The notes beneath the pieces were generated by a model. That model was given only the letters and a program-made list of their open reading frames with translations. It had not been told where the DNA came from and searched no databases. A DNA stretch of 64,000 nucleotides, from the NCBI RefSeq assembly GCF_025643595.1, contig NZ_CP102826.1, positions 6,324,001 to 6,388,000 on the forward strand, read 5' to 3'. Positions 45,050 through 53,182 of the stretch are shown here, in pieces; within the stretch, counting starts at the first letter, position 1, and each line of letters starts with the position of its first letter. The DNA comes from Saccharopolyspora rosea. Its GTDB lineage: Bacteria; Actinomycetota; Actinomycetes; Mycobacteriales; Pseudonocardiaceae. Both the position numbers and the translations under genes were made by a program.

Positions 45050-46483
45050 CTACAGGATCGCGCCCGGCGTGTAGGCGGCCGCTTCGGGGTAGCGGGCGAC
45101 GACCTTCTCGACCTCGGCGACCACGTCGCGGACCTGGTCGGCTGCGGCGCCGGTGAAAGCCAGGCGGTCGGCGAGCAGCTCGTCGAGCTGTTCGCGGCCC
45201 AGCGGCAACCGGTCGTCGGCGGCCAGCCGGTCCAGCAGGTCGTTGCGCTCGGCGCCCTGCTCCCGCATGGCCAGCGCGACCGCGACCGCGTTCTCCTTGA
45301 TCGCCTCGTGCGCGGTCTCCCGGCCCACGCCCGCGCGCACCGCGGCCATCAGGACCTTGGTGGTGGCCAAGAACGGCAGGTAGCGGTCCAGTTCCCGAGC
45401 GACGACGGCGGGGAAGGCCCCGAACTCGTCGAGCACGGTCAGGAACGTCTCCAACAAGCCGTCGAAGGCGAAGAAGGCGTCCGGCAGCGCCACCCGGCGG
45501 ACCACCGAGCAGGACACGTCGCCCTCGTTCCACTGGTCACCGGCCAGTTCCCCGACCATGGACACGTAACCGCGCAGCACCACCGCGAGACCGTTGACCC
45601 GTTCGCAGGAGCGGGTGTTCATCTTGTGCGGCATGGCGCTGGAACCGACCTGGCCGGGCTTGAAACCCTCGGTGACCAGCTCGTGCCCGGCCATCAGCCG
45701 GATCGTGGTGGCCACGTTGGACGGCGCGGCGGCGAGCTGCGACAGCGCGGTGAGCACCTCGTAGTCCAGCGACCGCGGGTAGACCTGGCCGACGCTGGTG
45801 AGAGTGCGGCCGAAACCCAGGTGCCCGGCGACCCGGCGCTCCAGTTCGGCGAGCTTGGCCGCGTCGCCGCCGAGCAGGTCCAGCGCGTCCTGGGCGGTCC
45901 CGACCGGGCCCTTGATCCCGCGCAGCGGGTAGCGGGCCAGCAGGTCCTCCAGCCGTTGGAAGGCGACCAGCAGTTCGTCGGCGGCGGTCGCGAAGCGCTT
46001 GCCGAGGGTGGTGGCCTGCGCGGCCACGTTGTGCGAACGCCCGGCCATGACCAGCTCCGCGTGCTCGGCGGCCAGCCGGCCCAGCCGCGCCAGCACGGCG
46101 ACCGCACGGTCGCGCACCAGCTCCAGGCTGCGCCGGACCTGGAGCTGCTCGACGTTCTCGGTCAGGTCGCGGGAGGTCATGCCCTTGTGCACGTGCTCGT
46201 GGCCGGCGAGGGCGTTGAACTCCTCGATGCGGGCCTTGACGTCGTGCCGGGTGACCTTCTCGCGCTCGGCGATCGAGTCCAGGTCCACCTGTTCCAGCAC
46301 CCGCTCGTAATCGGCCAGCGCCTGTTCGGGCACGTCGATGCCGAGGTCGGCCTGGGCGCGCAGCACCGCCAGCCACAGCCGGCGCTCCAGGATGATCTTG
46401 TGCCGGGGCGACCAGAGCTCGACCAGCTCGGGAGAGGCGTAGCGGGCGGCGAGGACGTTCGGGATGCTGGGTTTGGCCGTCAC
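45050..46483 (-). CDS. purB: Adenylosuccinate lyase PurB
   Basis: Fumarase-superfamily lyase, 477 aa, cleaving SAICAR and adenylosuccinate. It shows IPNVLAARYASPE at the start, TSRDLTENVEQLQ, and the signature GSSAMPHKMN near residue 282. The GTG at 46483 lies eight bases after a -10-like TATCCT (46497-46492, minus strand), so a leaderless start is likely; upstream in-frame codons would precede the promoter. Confidence 0.95.
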   Translation of the reverse strand: MTAKPSIPNVLAARYASPELVELWSPRHKIILERRLWLAVLRAQADLGIDVPEQALADYERVLEQVDLDSIAEREKVTRHDVKARIEEFNALAGHEHVHKGMTSRDLTENVEQLQVRRSLELVRDRAVAVLARLGRLAAEHAELVMAGRSHNVAAQATTLGKRFATAADELLVAFQRLEDLLARYPLRGIKGPVGTAQDALDLLGGDAAKLAELERRVAGHLGFGRTLTSVGQVYPRSLDYEVLTALSQLAAAPSNVATTIRLMAGHELVTEGFKPGQVGSSAMPHKMNTRSCERVNGLAVVLRGYVSMVGELAGDQWNEGDVSCSVVRRVALPDAFFAFDGLLETFLTVLDEFGAFPAVVARELDRYLPFLATTKVLMAAVRAGVGRETAHEAIKENAVAVALAMREQGAERNDLLDRLAADDRLPLGREQLDELLADRLAFTGAAADQVRDVVAEVEKVVARYPEAAAYTPGAIL

Positions 46484-46491
46484 GAACAGTG

Positions 46492-46497
46492 AGGATA
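46492..46497 (-). promoter_or_regulatory. -10 element of purB
   Basis: TATCCT on the minus strand, eight bases before the purB GTG, with no Shine-Dalgarno between. Confidence 0.55.
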
Positions 46498-46561
46498 CGT
46501 CCGCCACCGGCGCCGCAGCGCCGCCACCCGTCACCTTCGGTGCTACCCGAACGGATCATGC

Positions 46562-46592
46562 ATGCACGTGCATTCACATCGTGCAGGTGCAT
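46562..46592. promoter_or_regulatory. GTGCAT repeat cluster upstream of purB and 46732 gene
   Basis: A perfect 12-bp palindrome ATGCACGTGCAT (46562-46573) and a near copy GTGCAGGTGCAT (46581-46592) lie one or two helical turns apart in the divergent intergenic region. A regulator site is plausible. Confidence 0.5.
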
Positions 46593-46731
46593 ACCGCACA
46601 ACCGATTCCCGATCGGTTGAGATCCACATTAATTCGGCTGCAAAAGTCCCTACGCCGGTAGACTTCCGGCGGATCGCGAACATAACGTGCCGAACGCCGA
46701 TCCGCCACTGGGAAAAGGAACGTTCGAAATC

Positions 46732-46998
46732 ATGGTGACTGACGTGTTCGACGACGAACGGCAGGACCTCTTCTGGATCGTCGGACTGGGCCTGGATCGC
46801 AGGCATGCCACGACCGTTCGCCCCGGCGCCGTCTACTCCGGGCAGCTGGTCCCCTCGCTGTGCGACTCGTGGCTGAAAATCCCGCAGAGCACGCCGATCG
46901 GCCGGGAACCGCATTCCAAGACGGTCACCGAAAAATGCGATGAATGCCTCCGCCGAACCGAGGAATCACATTTCTCGCACGTGGTGTGGGACTTCTAG
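46732..46998 (+). CDS. Small Cys-containing protein, unknown function
   Basis: Protein of 88 aa from ATG 46732 (GGGAAAAGGAA upstream); an ATG at 46687 is possible. The C-terminal half has KCDECLRR, a zinc-knuckle-like CxxC, plus Cys in PSLCDSW. No family recognised. The stop region overlaps the convergent tetR stop by 4 bp. Codon use is less GC-biased than the neighbours, suggesting acquired DNA. Confidence 0.6.
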   Translation: MVTDVFDDERQDLFWIVGLGLDRRHATTVRPGAVYSGQLVPSLCDSWLKIPQSTPIGREPHSKTVTEKCDECLRRTEESHFSHVVWDF

Positions 46999-47579
46999 CC
47001 CAACTGGGCGCGCAACATCCGACGAGCGGCGGACCGCGGATCCGGATCGCTCTCGATCAGCGCGTTCACCACGGCACCGTCGACCAGCATGACCAGCTCG
47101 GACAGGCGCTCCCGGGACACCGCCATGCCGCTGCGCGCGAAGATCTCCGCCAGCAGGTCGTGCAGCTCCGCGGTCAACTCCCGCATCAACGGCGCGAGGT
47201 AGGGGCGGCGCGGCGAGCCGACCAGGCGCTCGTAGCGCAGCAGCACCGGTTCGGCGCCGCGGTCCCGGGACCCCGCACCGAGCAGCAGGTCCAGCATCAG
47301 CTCGATCACCGCGTCGGTGCTGCGCGGCTGCTCGGCCAGCTCCGCGAGCCGCTCCCGCCCCGCGGCCAGCTCCTGGCGCGATTCGTACTCGACCGCGGCG
47401 CTGACCAGGTCGTCCAGCGACGAGAAGTAGTAGGTGGTGGAGGCCAGCGGCAGCCCCGCGCGTTCGGCGACCGCGCGGTGCCGCACCGCGTCGAAACCGC
47501 CCTCGGCCAGCAGCTGCGCAGCAGCCACCACCAACGCCTGCCGCCGCCGCTCGCCCTTGGGGGTACTGGCCGTGGTCAT
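46995..47579 (-). CDS. TetR-family repressor
   Basis: TetR regulator of 194 aa. The N-terminal HTH (about residues 10-55) has RRQALVVAAAQLLAEGGFDAVRHRAVAERAGLPLASTTYYFSS in segments typical of the family. The C-terminal ligand domain is helical with no recognised ligand motif. A dispersed repeat (copy C) lies just upstream, followed by the IS and the SMR gene; before the IS arrived, the SMR transporter would have been next to it on the same strand, so it may regulate that gene. Confidence 0.88.
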   Translation of the reverse strand: MTTASTPKGERRRQALVVAAAQLLAEGGFDAVRHRAVAERAGLPLASTTYYFSSLDDLVSAAVEYESRQELAAGRERLAELAEQPRSTDAVIELMLDLLLGAGSRDRGAEPVLLRYERLVGSPRRPYLAPLMRELTAELHDLLAEIFARSGMAVSRERLSELVMLVDGAVVNALIESDPDPRSAARRMLRAQLG

Positions 47580-47594
47580 GGCAGCCGATCCTAG

Positions 47595-47734
47595 GAGCCT
47601 GTCTTCGAACTCGTTGTGCGCGGCGGTGCCGGTGGCGGAACCTCAGCCGCCGCTGTGGCAGCGCCGCTTTCGGTCCTGGGCACGAGGTTCGCTACCGGCA
47701 CCGCCAGCCAGAACGAGTTCAACGACATGATCTC
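47595..47734. repeat. Dispersed palindromic repeat, copy C
   Basis: The left arm 47601-47646 (GTCTTCGAACTCG... to GAACCTCAG) and the right arm 47681-47726 form a long imperfect inverted repeat, about 80% matched, around a 34-base centre. The outer ends are GAGCCTGTC and GACATGATCTC. Its right end abuts the IS; joined across the IS, it ends directly at the stop codon of the SMR gene. Confidence 0.8.
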
Positions 47735-47787
47735 AGCTTGGTTTTTAACCTCTACCGCTGGTAGCAGGGGCCCGGTTGATCATGAAA

Positions 47788-47844
47788 GCAGCCCTTGGTT
47801 GATCATTCCTCTTGCCACAGACAGAAGATCAACCCAAGGGCTGC
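47788..47844 (+). promoter_or_regulatory. Hairpin before transposase start
   Basis: GCAGCCCTTGGTTGATC (47788-47804) pairs with GATCAACCCAAGGGCTGC (47827-47844), ending two bases before the ATG. Such hairpins in read-through mRNA typically hide the start and protect against external activation. Confidence 0.7.
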
Positions 47845-47845
47845 G

Positions 47846-49305
47846 ATGGTCAGTGTGCATGATCCCGATCGCGAAGCTGCGCTCGGGGAGTTGGTCAGGT
47901 TCCGCCAGGAGTTCTATGCGTGTCTGACCGCGCGGGCGGATGCGTTGTTCGAGCTGGCCGAGGCGGTGTTGTGCACCGATGGCCCGGTGCGGTCGTTGGT
48001 GGGGTTGTCGCTGGCGCCGGAGCACCGGCGCGGGCACGGCGCGTTGTATGACGCGATGAACTGCGGCCGGATCGACATCGAGCGGTTGCGGACGACACTG
48101 GCGGGTCTGCCGCTGCCCCGAGCGGCCGACGGGCGGCTGGTGCTGGCGGTGGATGTGTCCCCCTGGGTGCGGCCCGATGCCAATACCTCCCCGGACCGCT
48201 CGTTCTGTCACACCTACGGTCGCGGCAGAGACCAGCATCTGATGATCCCCGGCTGGCCGTACTCGATCGTCGCCGCGCTGGAGGCCGGCCGCACGTCGTG
48301 GACCGCGCTGCTGGACGCCATCCGGCTGCAGCCGGGCTGCGATGTCGCGGCGGTGACCACGGTGCAGATCCGCCAGGTCGTCGAGCGGCTCATCGCAGCC
48401 GGCCACTGGCAGCCCGGCGATCCGGAGATTCTGGTGGTGCTGGATGCGGGGTATGACGCCCCGCGCGTCGCCCACCTGCTGGGTGGGCTGCCGGTGCAGA
48501 TTCTCGGCCGGATGCGTTCAGACCGCGTCCTGCGCAGGCCCGCTCCGGCCCGAATGCCCGGCGCGCGCGGTCGGCCTGCCCGACACGGCGGCGAATTCAT
48601 CTTCCGTGACCCGGCTTCCTGGGGCGACGAACACGTCATCACCCGCACCCCCACCCGGCTCTACGGCACCGCCACCGCACAAGCCTGGAACCGACTCCAT
48701 CCCCGCCTGACCAGCCGCGCCGCCTGGACCGGACACCAGGGTCCACTGCCGATCATCGAAGGCACCCTCATCAGGCTCACCGTCGATCGCCTTCCCAGTG
48801 GCGGCCAAGCCAAACCGGTGTGGCTGTGGTGCTCCGCAATCGACCTGGACGCCGCCGACATCGATCGCTGCTGGCAGGCATTCCTGCGCCGCTTCGACAT
48901 CGAACACACTTCCGCCTGTTCAAACAGACCCTCGGCTGGACCGTCCCGAAACTGCGGGACCCCGAAGCCGCCGACCGCTGGACTTGGCTGATCATCACCG
49001 CCCACACCCAGCTTCGCCTCGCCCGGCCACTGACCGCCGACCTGCGGCGCCCCTGGGAGAAACCAGCCCCACCCGAGCGACTCACGCCCGCCCGCATCCG
49101 GCGGGGTTTTCGGAACCTGCGCACGAAGACCCCCTCGCCAGCGGGCGCACCGAAACCCACCCGGCCCGGCCCGGGACGACCACCCGGCTCAACAAACCAC
49201 CGCCGCGCCCCACGCCATAACGTCGGACGCATCCTCACCACCGGCGAGGCCTACCAACGCCCCACCCACCACAACAAGGGCACCAAACCCAGACGACAAG
49301 GTTAA
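47846..49305 (+). pseudogene. Frameshifted DDE transposase
   Basis: About 485 codons in two frames. The first (47846-48991) begins MVSVHDPDREAALG and holds Asp in LAVDVSPW, Asp in VVLDAGYDAP and the Glu of RRFDIEHT. Immediately after this Glu region a single missing T near 48910 shifts the frame; the second frame continues FRLFKQTLGWTVPKLRD to the C-terminus at 49305. The intact family reading would be IEHTFRLFKQ. Loss of the C-terminal domain probably inactivates it. No slippery sequence suggests programmed frameshifting. Confidence 0.88.
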
Positions 49306-49314
49306 AAACCAAGC

Positions 49315-49638
49315 TCAGTGTCCGCCGCCGGTGAGGTTCAGGCCGATCACACCGGCGACGATCAGCACGATCGACACCGTCTTGGCCACCGAGAAGCCGT
49401 CGCCGAGCCACACCATGCCCACGACCGCGGTCAGCGCGGCACCGATGCCGGTCCACACCGCGTAGGCGGGGCCGGCGGGCAGCGTCCGCATCGCGTAGGC
49501 CAGCCCGGCGAAGCTCGCCAGCGCGAGCACGAGGAACGCCACGCTGGGCACCAGCCTGCTGAACCCGTGCGAGAGCTTCAGCGAGATCGCCCAGCCCGCC
49601 TCCAGCACACCGGAGATCATCAGCACGATCCAGGCCAC
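49315..49638 (-). CDS. SMR-family transporter (SugE/Gdx-like)
   Basis: Small multidrug-resistance transporter of 107 aa with four membrane helices. VAWIVLMISGVLEAGWAISLKLSHGF carries the conserved Glu (VLEAGWA) in helix 1, as in SugE/Gdx guanidinium exporters. The GTG is chosen by GGGAGG six bases upstream. Its TGA lies within the CTCAG target duplication of the IS, so the stop codon was preserved by the insertion. Confidence 0.9.
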   Translation of the reverse strand: MAWIVLMISGVLEAGWAISLKLSHGFSRLVPSVAFLVLALASFAGLAYAMRTLPAGPAYAVWTGIGAALTAVVGMVWLGDGFSVAKTVSIVLIVAGVIGLNLTGGGH

Positions 49639-49761
49639 GATCGACCTCCCCACTCCGGCGGACCCTCCGCCCGGACTGGTACCAGCGTACCAATAATCTG
49701 GTACGGACGTACCGTTTCGGTGACCAACGCCACCGCATGACCGTTGAGCTGGGAGAACGAC

Positions 49762-50424
49762 TCAGAACTGGGTGGACAGCTCGCTCGCGATCGCGGCCAC
49801 CCGAGTCCCGTACGGTGCCGCCGGGGACCCCTCGTCCGGGGCGCTCACCACGACCACCAGGCGGCCGCTGCGCGCCTTGCGGACCGCCTGCTCGGCCCCG
49901 TCCGGTCGGCGCACGTCACCCGGCGCGGACTCGGCGGGCGGCACCGAACCGGCCGGGCTCACCGTCACCGTGACCCGCCCGGACGCGGCGCCCTCGCGGA
50001 GCACGAACACCGCCGAACGCGCGCCCGCCGGGCAGTCCCGCGACGGCTCCCGAGGCGCCTGCGCCGCCTCCGGCAAGCGCGCCGCCACCGCCGCCACGAC
50101 CTGCGCGTCCGGCTGGCACACGCCCGAGCGCGGGACCGGTTCGCTGAGCACGCCGGGCTGCTGCGCGCGCGGCTGCGACGAGGTCGACGGGGCGCTCTGC
50201 ACCGACGTGTGCGAACCGCCGCCGGGCGGGGTGAACGCCCCGGTGCCGATGCCGACCCCGCCGACCAGCACCGCCGCCGCCACGAACGTGCCACCGGCCG
50301 CCGCCCAGCGCCGCCGCGCCGTGACGCGCCTCGACTCGCGGACCACGTCCTGCGCGTCGAACGTCGCCTCCGGCGCGGCCTCCGCCGCGTCGCGGAACAG
50401 CTCCCCGAGCCTGCGCTCGTCCAC
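49762..50424 (-). CDS. Single-span membrane protein, putative anti-sigma factor
   Basis: Protein of 220 aa with a short cytosolic N-terminus (RRLGELFRDAAEAAPEATFDAQDVVRESRRV), one membrane helix (about residues 40-62) and a Pro/Ser-rich extracytoplasmic domain containing two Cys. It starts 13 bp after the sigma factor gene. The layout (sigma factor followed by single-span partner) suggests an anti-sigma factor, though the classical zinc-binding anti-sigma motif is absent. The GTG follows GAGGAGG. Confidence 0.7.
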   Translation of the reverse strand: MDERRLGELFRDAAEAAPEATFDAQDVVRESRRVTARRRWAAAGGTFVAAAVLVGGVGIGTGAFTPPGGGSHTSVQSAPSTSSQPRAQQPGVLSEPVPRSGVCQPDAQVVAAVAARLPEAAQAPREPSRDCPAGARSAVFVLREGAASGRVTVTVSPAGSVPPAESAPGDVRRPDGAEQAVRKARSGRLVVVVSAPDEGSPAAPYGTRVAAIASELSTQF

Positions 50425-50437
50425 TAGCCGCACCTCC

Positions 50438-50953
50438 TCACGCCGACCGCAGGTCCCCGAGCTGGTCGCCGAGCACCTCGCGCAACGCCGCGAGGCCGCG
50501 CGCGCACTGGCTCTTGACGGTGCCCTCGCTGCACCGCATCACTTCGGCGACTCCCGCCACGTCCAGACCTTCGAGGAATCTCAGCACCAACACCGCGCGC
50601 TGCTTCGGCGGCACCCGCTGCAGACCGTCCAGCAACGCCTGCCGGGTCGCCACCGACTCGTCCACGTCGGCGGACTCGGCCGGACGGTCCGGCAGCTTCT
50701 CGGCGGACCGCTCCCGGCGCCAGGGACGCCGGGACTCGTCGATCACCGCGCGCGTCAGGATGCGGCGGACGTACGCGTCGAGCGCCCCCTTGTCGCGGAC
50801 CTTGCGCCAGTGGCGGTGCAGTGCGATGAACGCGGTCTGGGCGTGATCGTCCGCGCGGTGCCAGTCACCGCACATCATGTACGCCATCCGACGCACCGCC
50901 TCCCGCCGAGCCACGAAGTACTCCGCGAACTCCTGCTCCTCGCGCTGGTCCAC
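50438..50953 (-). CDS. SigE-family ECF sigma factor
   Basis: ECF-type RNA polymerase sigma factor of 171 aa. Region 2 has the FAEYFVARREAVRRMAYMMCGDWHRADD motif in shorter segments typical of actinobacterial SigE-family factors. Region 4 has VPPKQRAVLVLRFLEGLDVAGVAEVM and the recognition helix EGTVKSQCARGLAALRE. The GTG start follows GGAGAGG. It is co-transcribed with the membrane partner downstream. Confidence 0.9.
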   Translation of the reverse strand: MDQREEQEFAEYFVARREAVRRMAYMMCGDWHRADDHAQTAFIALHRHWRKVRDKGALDAYVRRILTRAVIDESRRPWRRERSAEKLPDRPAESADVDESVATRQALLDGLQRVPPKQRAVLVLRFLEGLDVAGVAEVMRCSEGTVKSQCARGLAALREVLGDQLGDLRSA

Positions 50954-51120
50954 GCGGACCTCTCCGCTCGCTAGTGCCTGCAGACATGGGACGGAACGCC
51001 CGGCGACAACCGTTGCACGTTCGATGCCCCGGATCCACCCCGTGATCGGCACCGCCGACCGACGACCGATGTGCCCAGGGGCATTGCCCCACCCCGGTAC
51101 CCGTGTGGTGTGATCAGTTC

Positions 51121-52134
51121 GTGACCAAACCGGCACCGATCGACCTCCGCTCCGACACGGTTACCCGCCCGGACCCGCAGATGTCAGCCGCGATGGCGTC
51201 CGCCGAGGTCGGTGACGACGTCCTCGACCACGACCCCACGATGCGCGCCCTGGAGGACAAGGTCGCCCAGCTGCTCGGCACCGCGGCCGCCCTCTGGGTG
51301 CCCAGCGGGACCATGGGCAACCTGATCGCGCTGTCCCTGCACCTGCGGCGCGGGGACCGGTTCCTCGCCCCGCGCGGCGCGCACGTGCTCACCCACGAGC
51401 TCGGCTCCGCGGCGTGGCTGGCCGGCGGGATGCCGGAACCGCTGGACTGCGACGCCGGACCGGGCCGCCCGTCGCCCGCCGCGGTGCGGGCGAACGCCGA
51501 CGGCGGCGGGCCGTACTTCGACCTGCGCACCACGCTGCTGTGCCTGGAGAACACGCACAACGGCGCGGGCGGCACGGTGATCCCACCGCACGAGCACGCC
51601 CAGCTGGCCGCCGCCGCCCGCGACGGGGGACTGCGCGTGCACCTCGACGGCGCGCGGATCTGGAACGCCTCGATCGCCCTCGGCGTGCCGCCCGCGGCGC
51701 TGACCGTCGGCGTGGACACCGTGCAGACCTGCCTGAGCAAGGGGCTCGGCGCGCCCGTCGGCTCCGTGGTCGCCGGGAACGCGGACTTCGTCACCGAAGC
51801 GCGGCGGATGCGCAAGATGCTCGGCGGCGGCGTCCGGCAGGGCGGGGTGCTGGCCGCGGCCGGGCTCGTCGCGCTGGAGCGGATCGACTCCCTCGCCGAG
51901 GACCACCGCAACGCCGCCCTGCTGGCCGAGGGCCTGGCCGAGCTCGGGTGGGCGGTCGACACACCGCAGACCAACATCGTCCTCGCGGCCGTCCCGGACG
52001 TGCGGCTGGCGCTGGCGCGGCTGCGCGCCGTCGGCGTGCTCGCCGCCGCCATGGGCGGCAAGATCCGGTTCGTGACGCACCGGGACGTGACCAAGGCCGA
52101 CATCGAGGAGGCGCTGCGCCGGATCCGCGGGTGA
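51121..52134 (+). CDS. Low-specificity L-threonine aldolase
   Basis: PLP-dependent aldolase (fold type I), 337 aa, splitting L-threonine or allo-threonine to glycine and acetaldehyde. It shows IDLRSDTVTRPD at the start, YGD-type VGDDVL, the substrate-side LLCLENTHNGAGG and VHLDGARIWNA, and the PLP-lysine in CLSKGLGAPVGS near residue 205. It is divergent from the sigma gene and followed by the HAD gene after 25 bp. Confidence 0.9.
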   Translation: MTKPAPIDLRSDTVTRPDPQMSAAMASAEVGDDVLDHDPTMRALEDKVAQLLGTAAALWVPSGTMGNLIALSLHLRRGDRFLAPRGAHVLTHELGSAAWLAGGMPEPLDCDAGPGRPSPAAVRANADGGGPYFDLRTTLLCLENTHNGAGGTVIPPHEHAQLAAAARDGGLRVHLDGARIWNASIALGVPPAALTVGVDTVQTCLSKGLGAPVGSVVAGNADFVTEARRMRKMLGGGVRQGGVLAAAGLVALERIDSLAEDHRNAALLAEGLAELGWAVDTPQTNIVLAAVPDVRLALARLRAVGVLAAAMGGKIRFVTHRDVTKADIEEALRRIRG

Positions 52135-52159
52135 CCGGTGCGGCGACGAGGAGGCGATC

Positions 52160-52756
52160 GTGCGCTGGGTGGTCTTCGACTACGGAGAGGTCATCAGCCG
52201 CCGCACCGCGGCGCTGCCCTCGCTGGCGGCGGTGCTGGGCGCGCCGCCGGAGGACTTCGAGGAGGTCTACTTCGCCGAGCGCGACGCGTACGACCGCGGC
52301 TGCGGTGACCTGCCGTACTGGCGAGCGGTCGGCAAGCGCCTCGGCGTCCGGGTCGACGCCGCGCTGGCGGAACGGCTGACCAGGGCGGACGTCGCGGGCT
52401 GGCTGGAGACCGCGCCCGGCGCGGTCGAGCTGCTCGACGAACTGCACTCCGACGGCGTGCCGCTGGCGCTGCTGTCCAACGCGCCGTCGTCGTTCGGCCG
52501 CGCCGCCGAACAGCAGCCGTGGGCCCGGGTGTTCAAGCACCTGCTGTTCTCCGGCGACCTCCAGGTCGCCAAGCCGGACGCCGCCATCTGGCGCGTGCTG
52601 CTCGACGCGCTCAACGCGCCGCCGGCGGAATGCCTGTTCTTCGACGACCGGGAGGAGAACGTCCGCGGCGCCCGCCGCGCCGGCCTGCACGCCGAGCGCT
52701 GGCAGGGCCCCGACCACGCCCGCGAGGTGCTCCGCGGGCACGGCGTGGTGCTCTGA
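52160..52756 (+). CDS. HAD-family hydrolase
   Basis: HAD hydrolase of 198 aa. The nucleophile Asp7 is in FDYGEV; the usual second Asp two residues on is replaced by Gly, as in epoxide-hydrolase-like HAD proteins. Motif II is LSNAPSS, motif III is Lys in VAKPDAAIW, and motif IV FFDDREEN. The substrate is unknown. The TGA stop is directly followed by a dispersed repeat with a TGA duplication at its other end. Confidence 0.82.
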   Translation: MRWVVFDYGEVISRRTAALPSLAAVLGAPPEDFEEVYFAERDAYDRGCGDLPYWRAVGKRLGVRVDAALAERLTRADVAGWLETAPGAVELLDELHSDGVPLALLSNAPSSFGRAAEQQPWARVFKHLLFSGDLQVAKPDAAIWRVLLDALNAPPAECLFFDDREENVRGARRAGLHAERWQGPDHAREVLRGHGVVL

Positions 52757-52887
52757 GAGCCCGGCTCCGAACTCGTTTTGCGTGGCGGCGCCCGCGGCGG
52801 TGCACGCTGCGAGACCCCTCACCGAAAGAGAAAGCGGCTGGCGCCGCTTGCCAGATCCCTTCCGGGAGCAGGTCCAAAGACAGGCTC
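52757..52887. repeat. Dispersed repeat, copy D (131 bp, with target duplication)
   Basis: Ends GAGCC...GGCTC are inverted, flanked by TGA on both sides (52754-52756, the HAD gene stop, and 52888-52890). The left arm CGAACTCGTTTTGCGTGGCGG matches copies A and C in shorter segments; the interior (52796-52850, GAGACCCCTCACCGAAAG...) matches the reverse complement of copy E. It lies between the convergent HAD and 52899 genes. Confidence 0.85.
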
Positions 52888-52898
52888 TGACGTCCCGC

Positions 52899-53063
52899 CT
52901 AGGGCTTGATCTGCTTGCGGTCGCGGGCCCAGCCGATCGCCGCGGTCGCGACGAACAGGACCGCGCCGATCACGGCCAGCCAGAACAGGCCCTTGATGAT
53001 CACTCCGGCCAGCGAGATCACCAGCCACAGCAGCAACAGCCCGCCGACGATCTTCCACAACAT
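52899..53063 (-). CDS. 54-residue hydrophobic membrane protein
   Basis: Starts MLWKIVGGLLLLWLVIS, with two adjacent hydrophobic helices (about residues 5-22 and 25-45) and a basic end ARDRKQIKP. Its TAG stop is 11 bp from repeat copy D. It is a small conserved-looking membrane protein with no recognised function. Confidence 0.68.
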   Translation of the reverse strand: MLWKIVGGLLLLWLVISLAGVIIKGLFWLAVIGAVLFVATAAIGWARDRKQIKP

Positions 53064-53182
53064 CGCAACGCACCTCGGCTCACCTGGTGAACTCGACACC
53101 ACCAGCCTGCCAGAGGTCGGCGCGGGTGGTACCCCGCCGAAGGCCACGACCGGGGAAATCTCAGGGATCCCCGGAGCGCGGG

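Larger units (their letters stand above)
47737..49313 (+). mobile_element. Insertion sequence (IS701/IS4-like), 1577 bp
   Basis: Bounded by 15-bp perfect inverted repeats (CTTGGTTTTTAACCT at 47737-47751 and its complement at 49299-49313). Both ends are flanked by CTCAG (47732-47736 and 49314-49318), a 5-bp target duplication. It contains one transposase gene, now frameshifted. Insertion falls exactly between repeat copy C and the stop codon of the SMR gene. Confidence 0.9.

Noticed and set aside
48895..48925. Programmed ribosomal frameshift in the transposase
   Set aside because: No slippery heptamer or following pseudoknot is visible; a simple one-base deletion explains it better.
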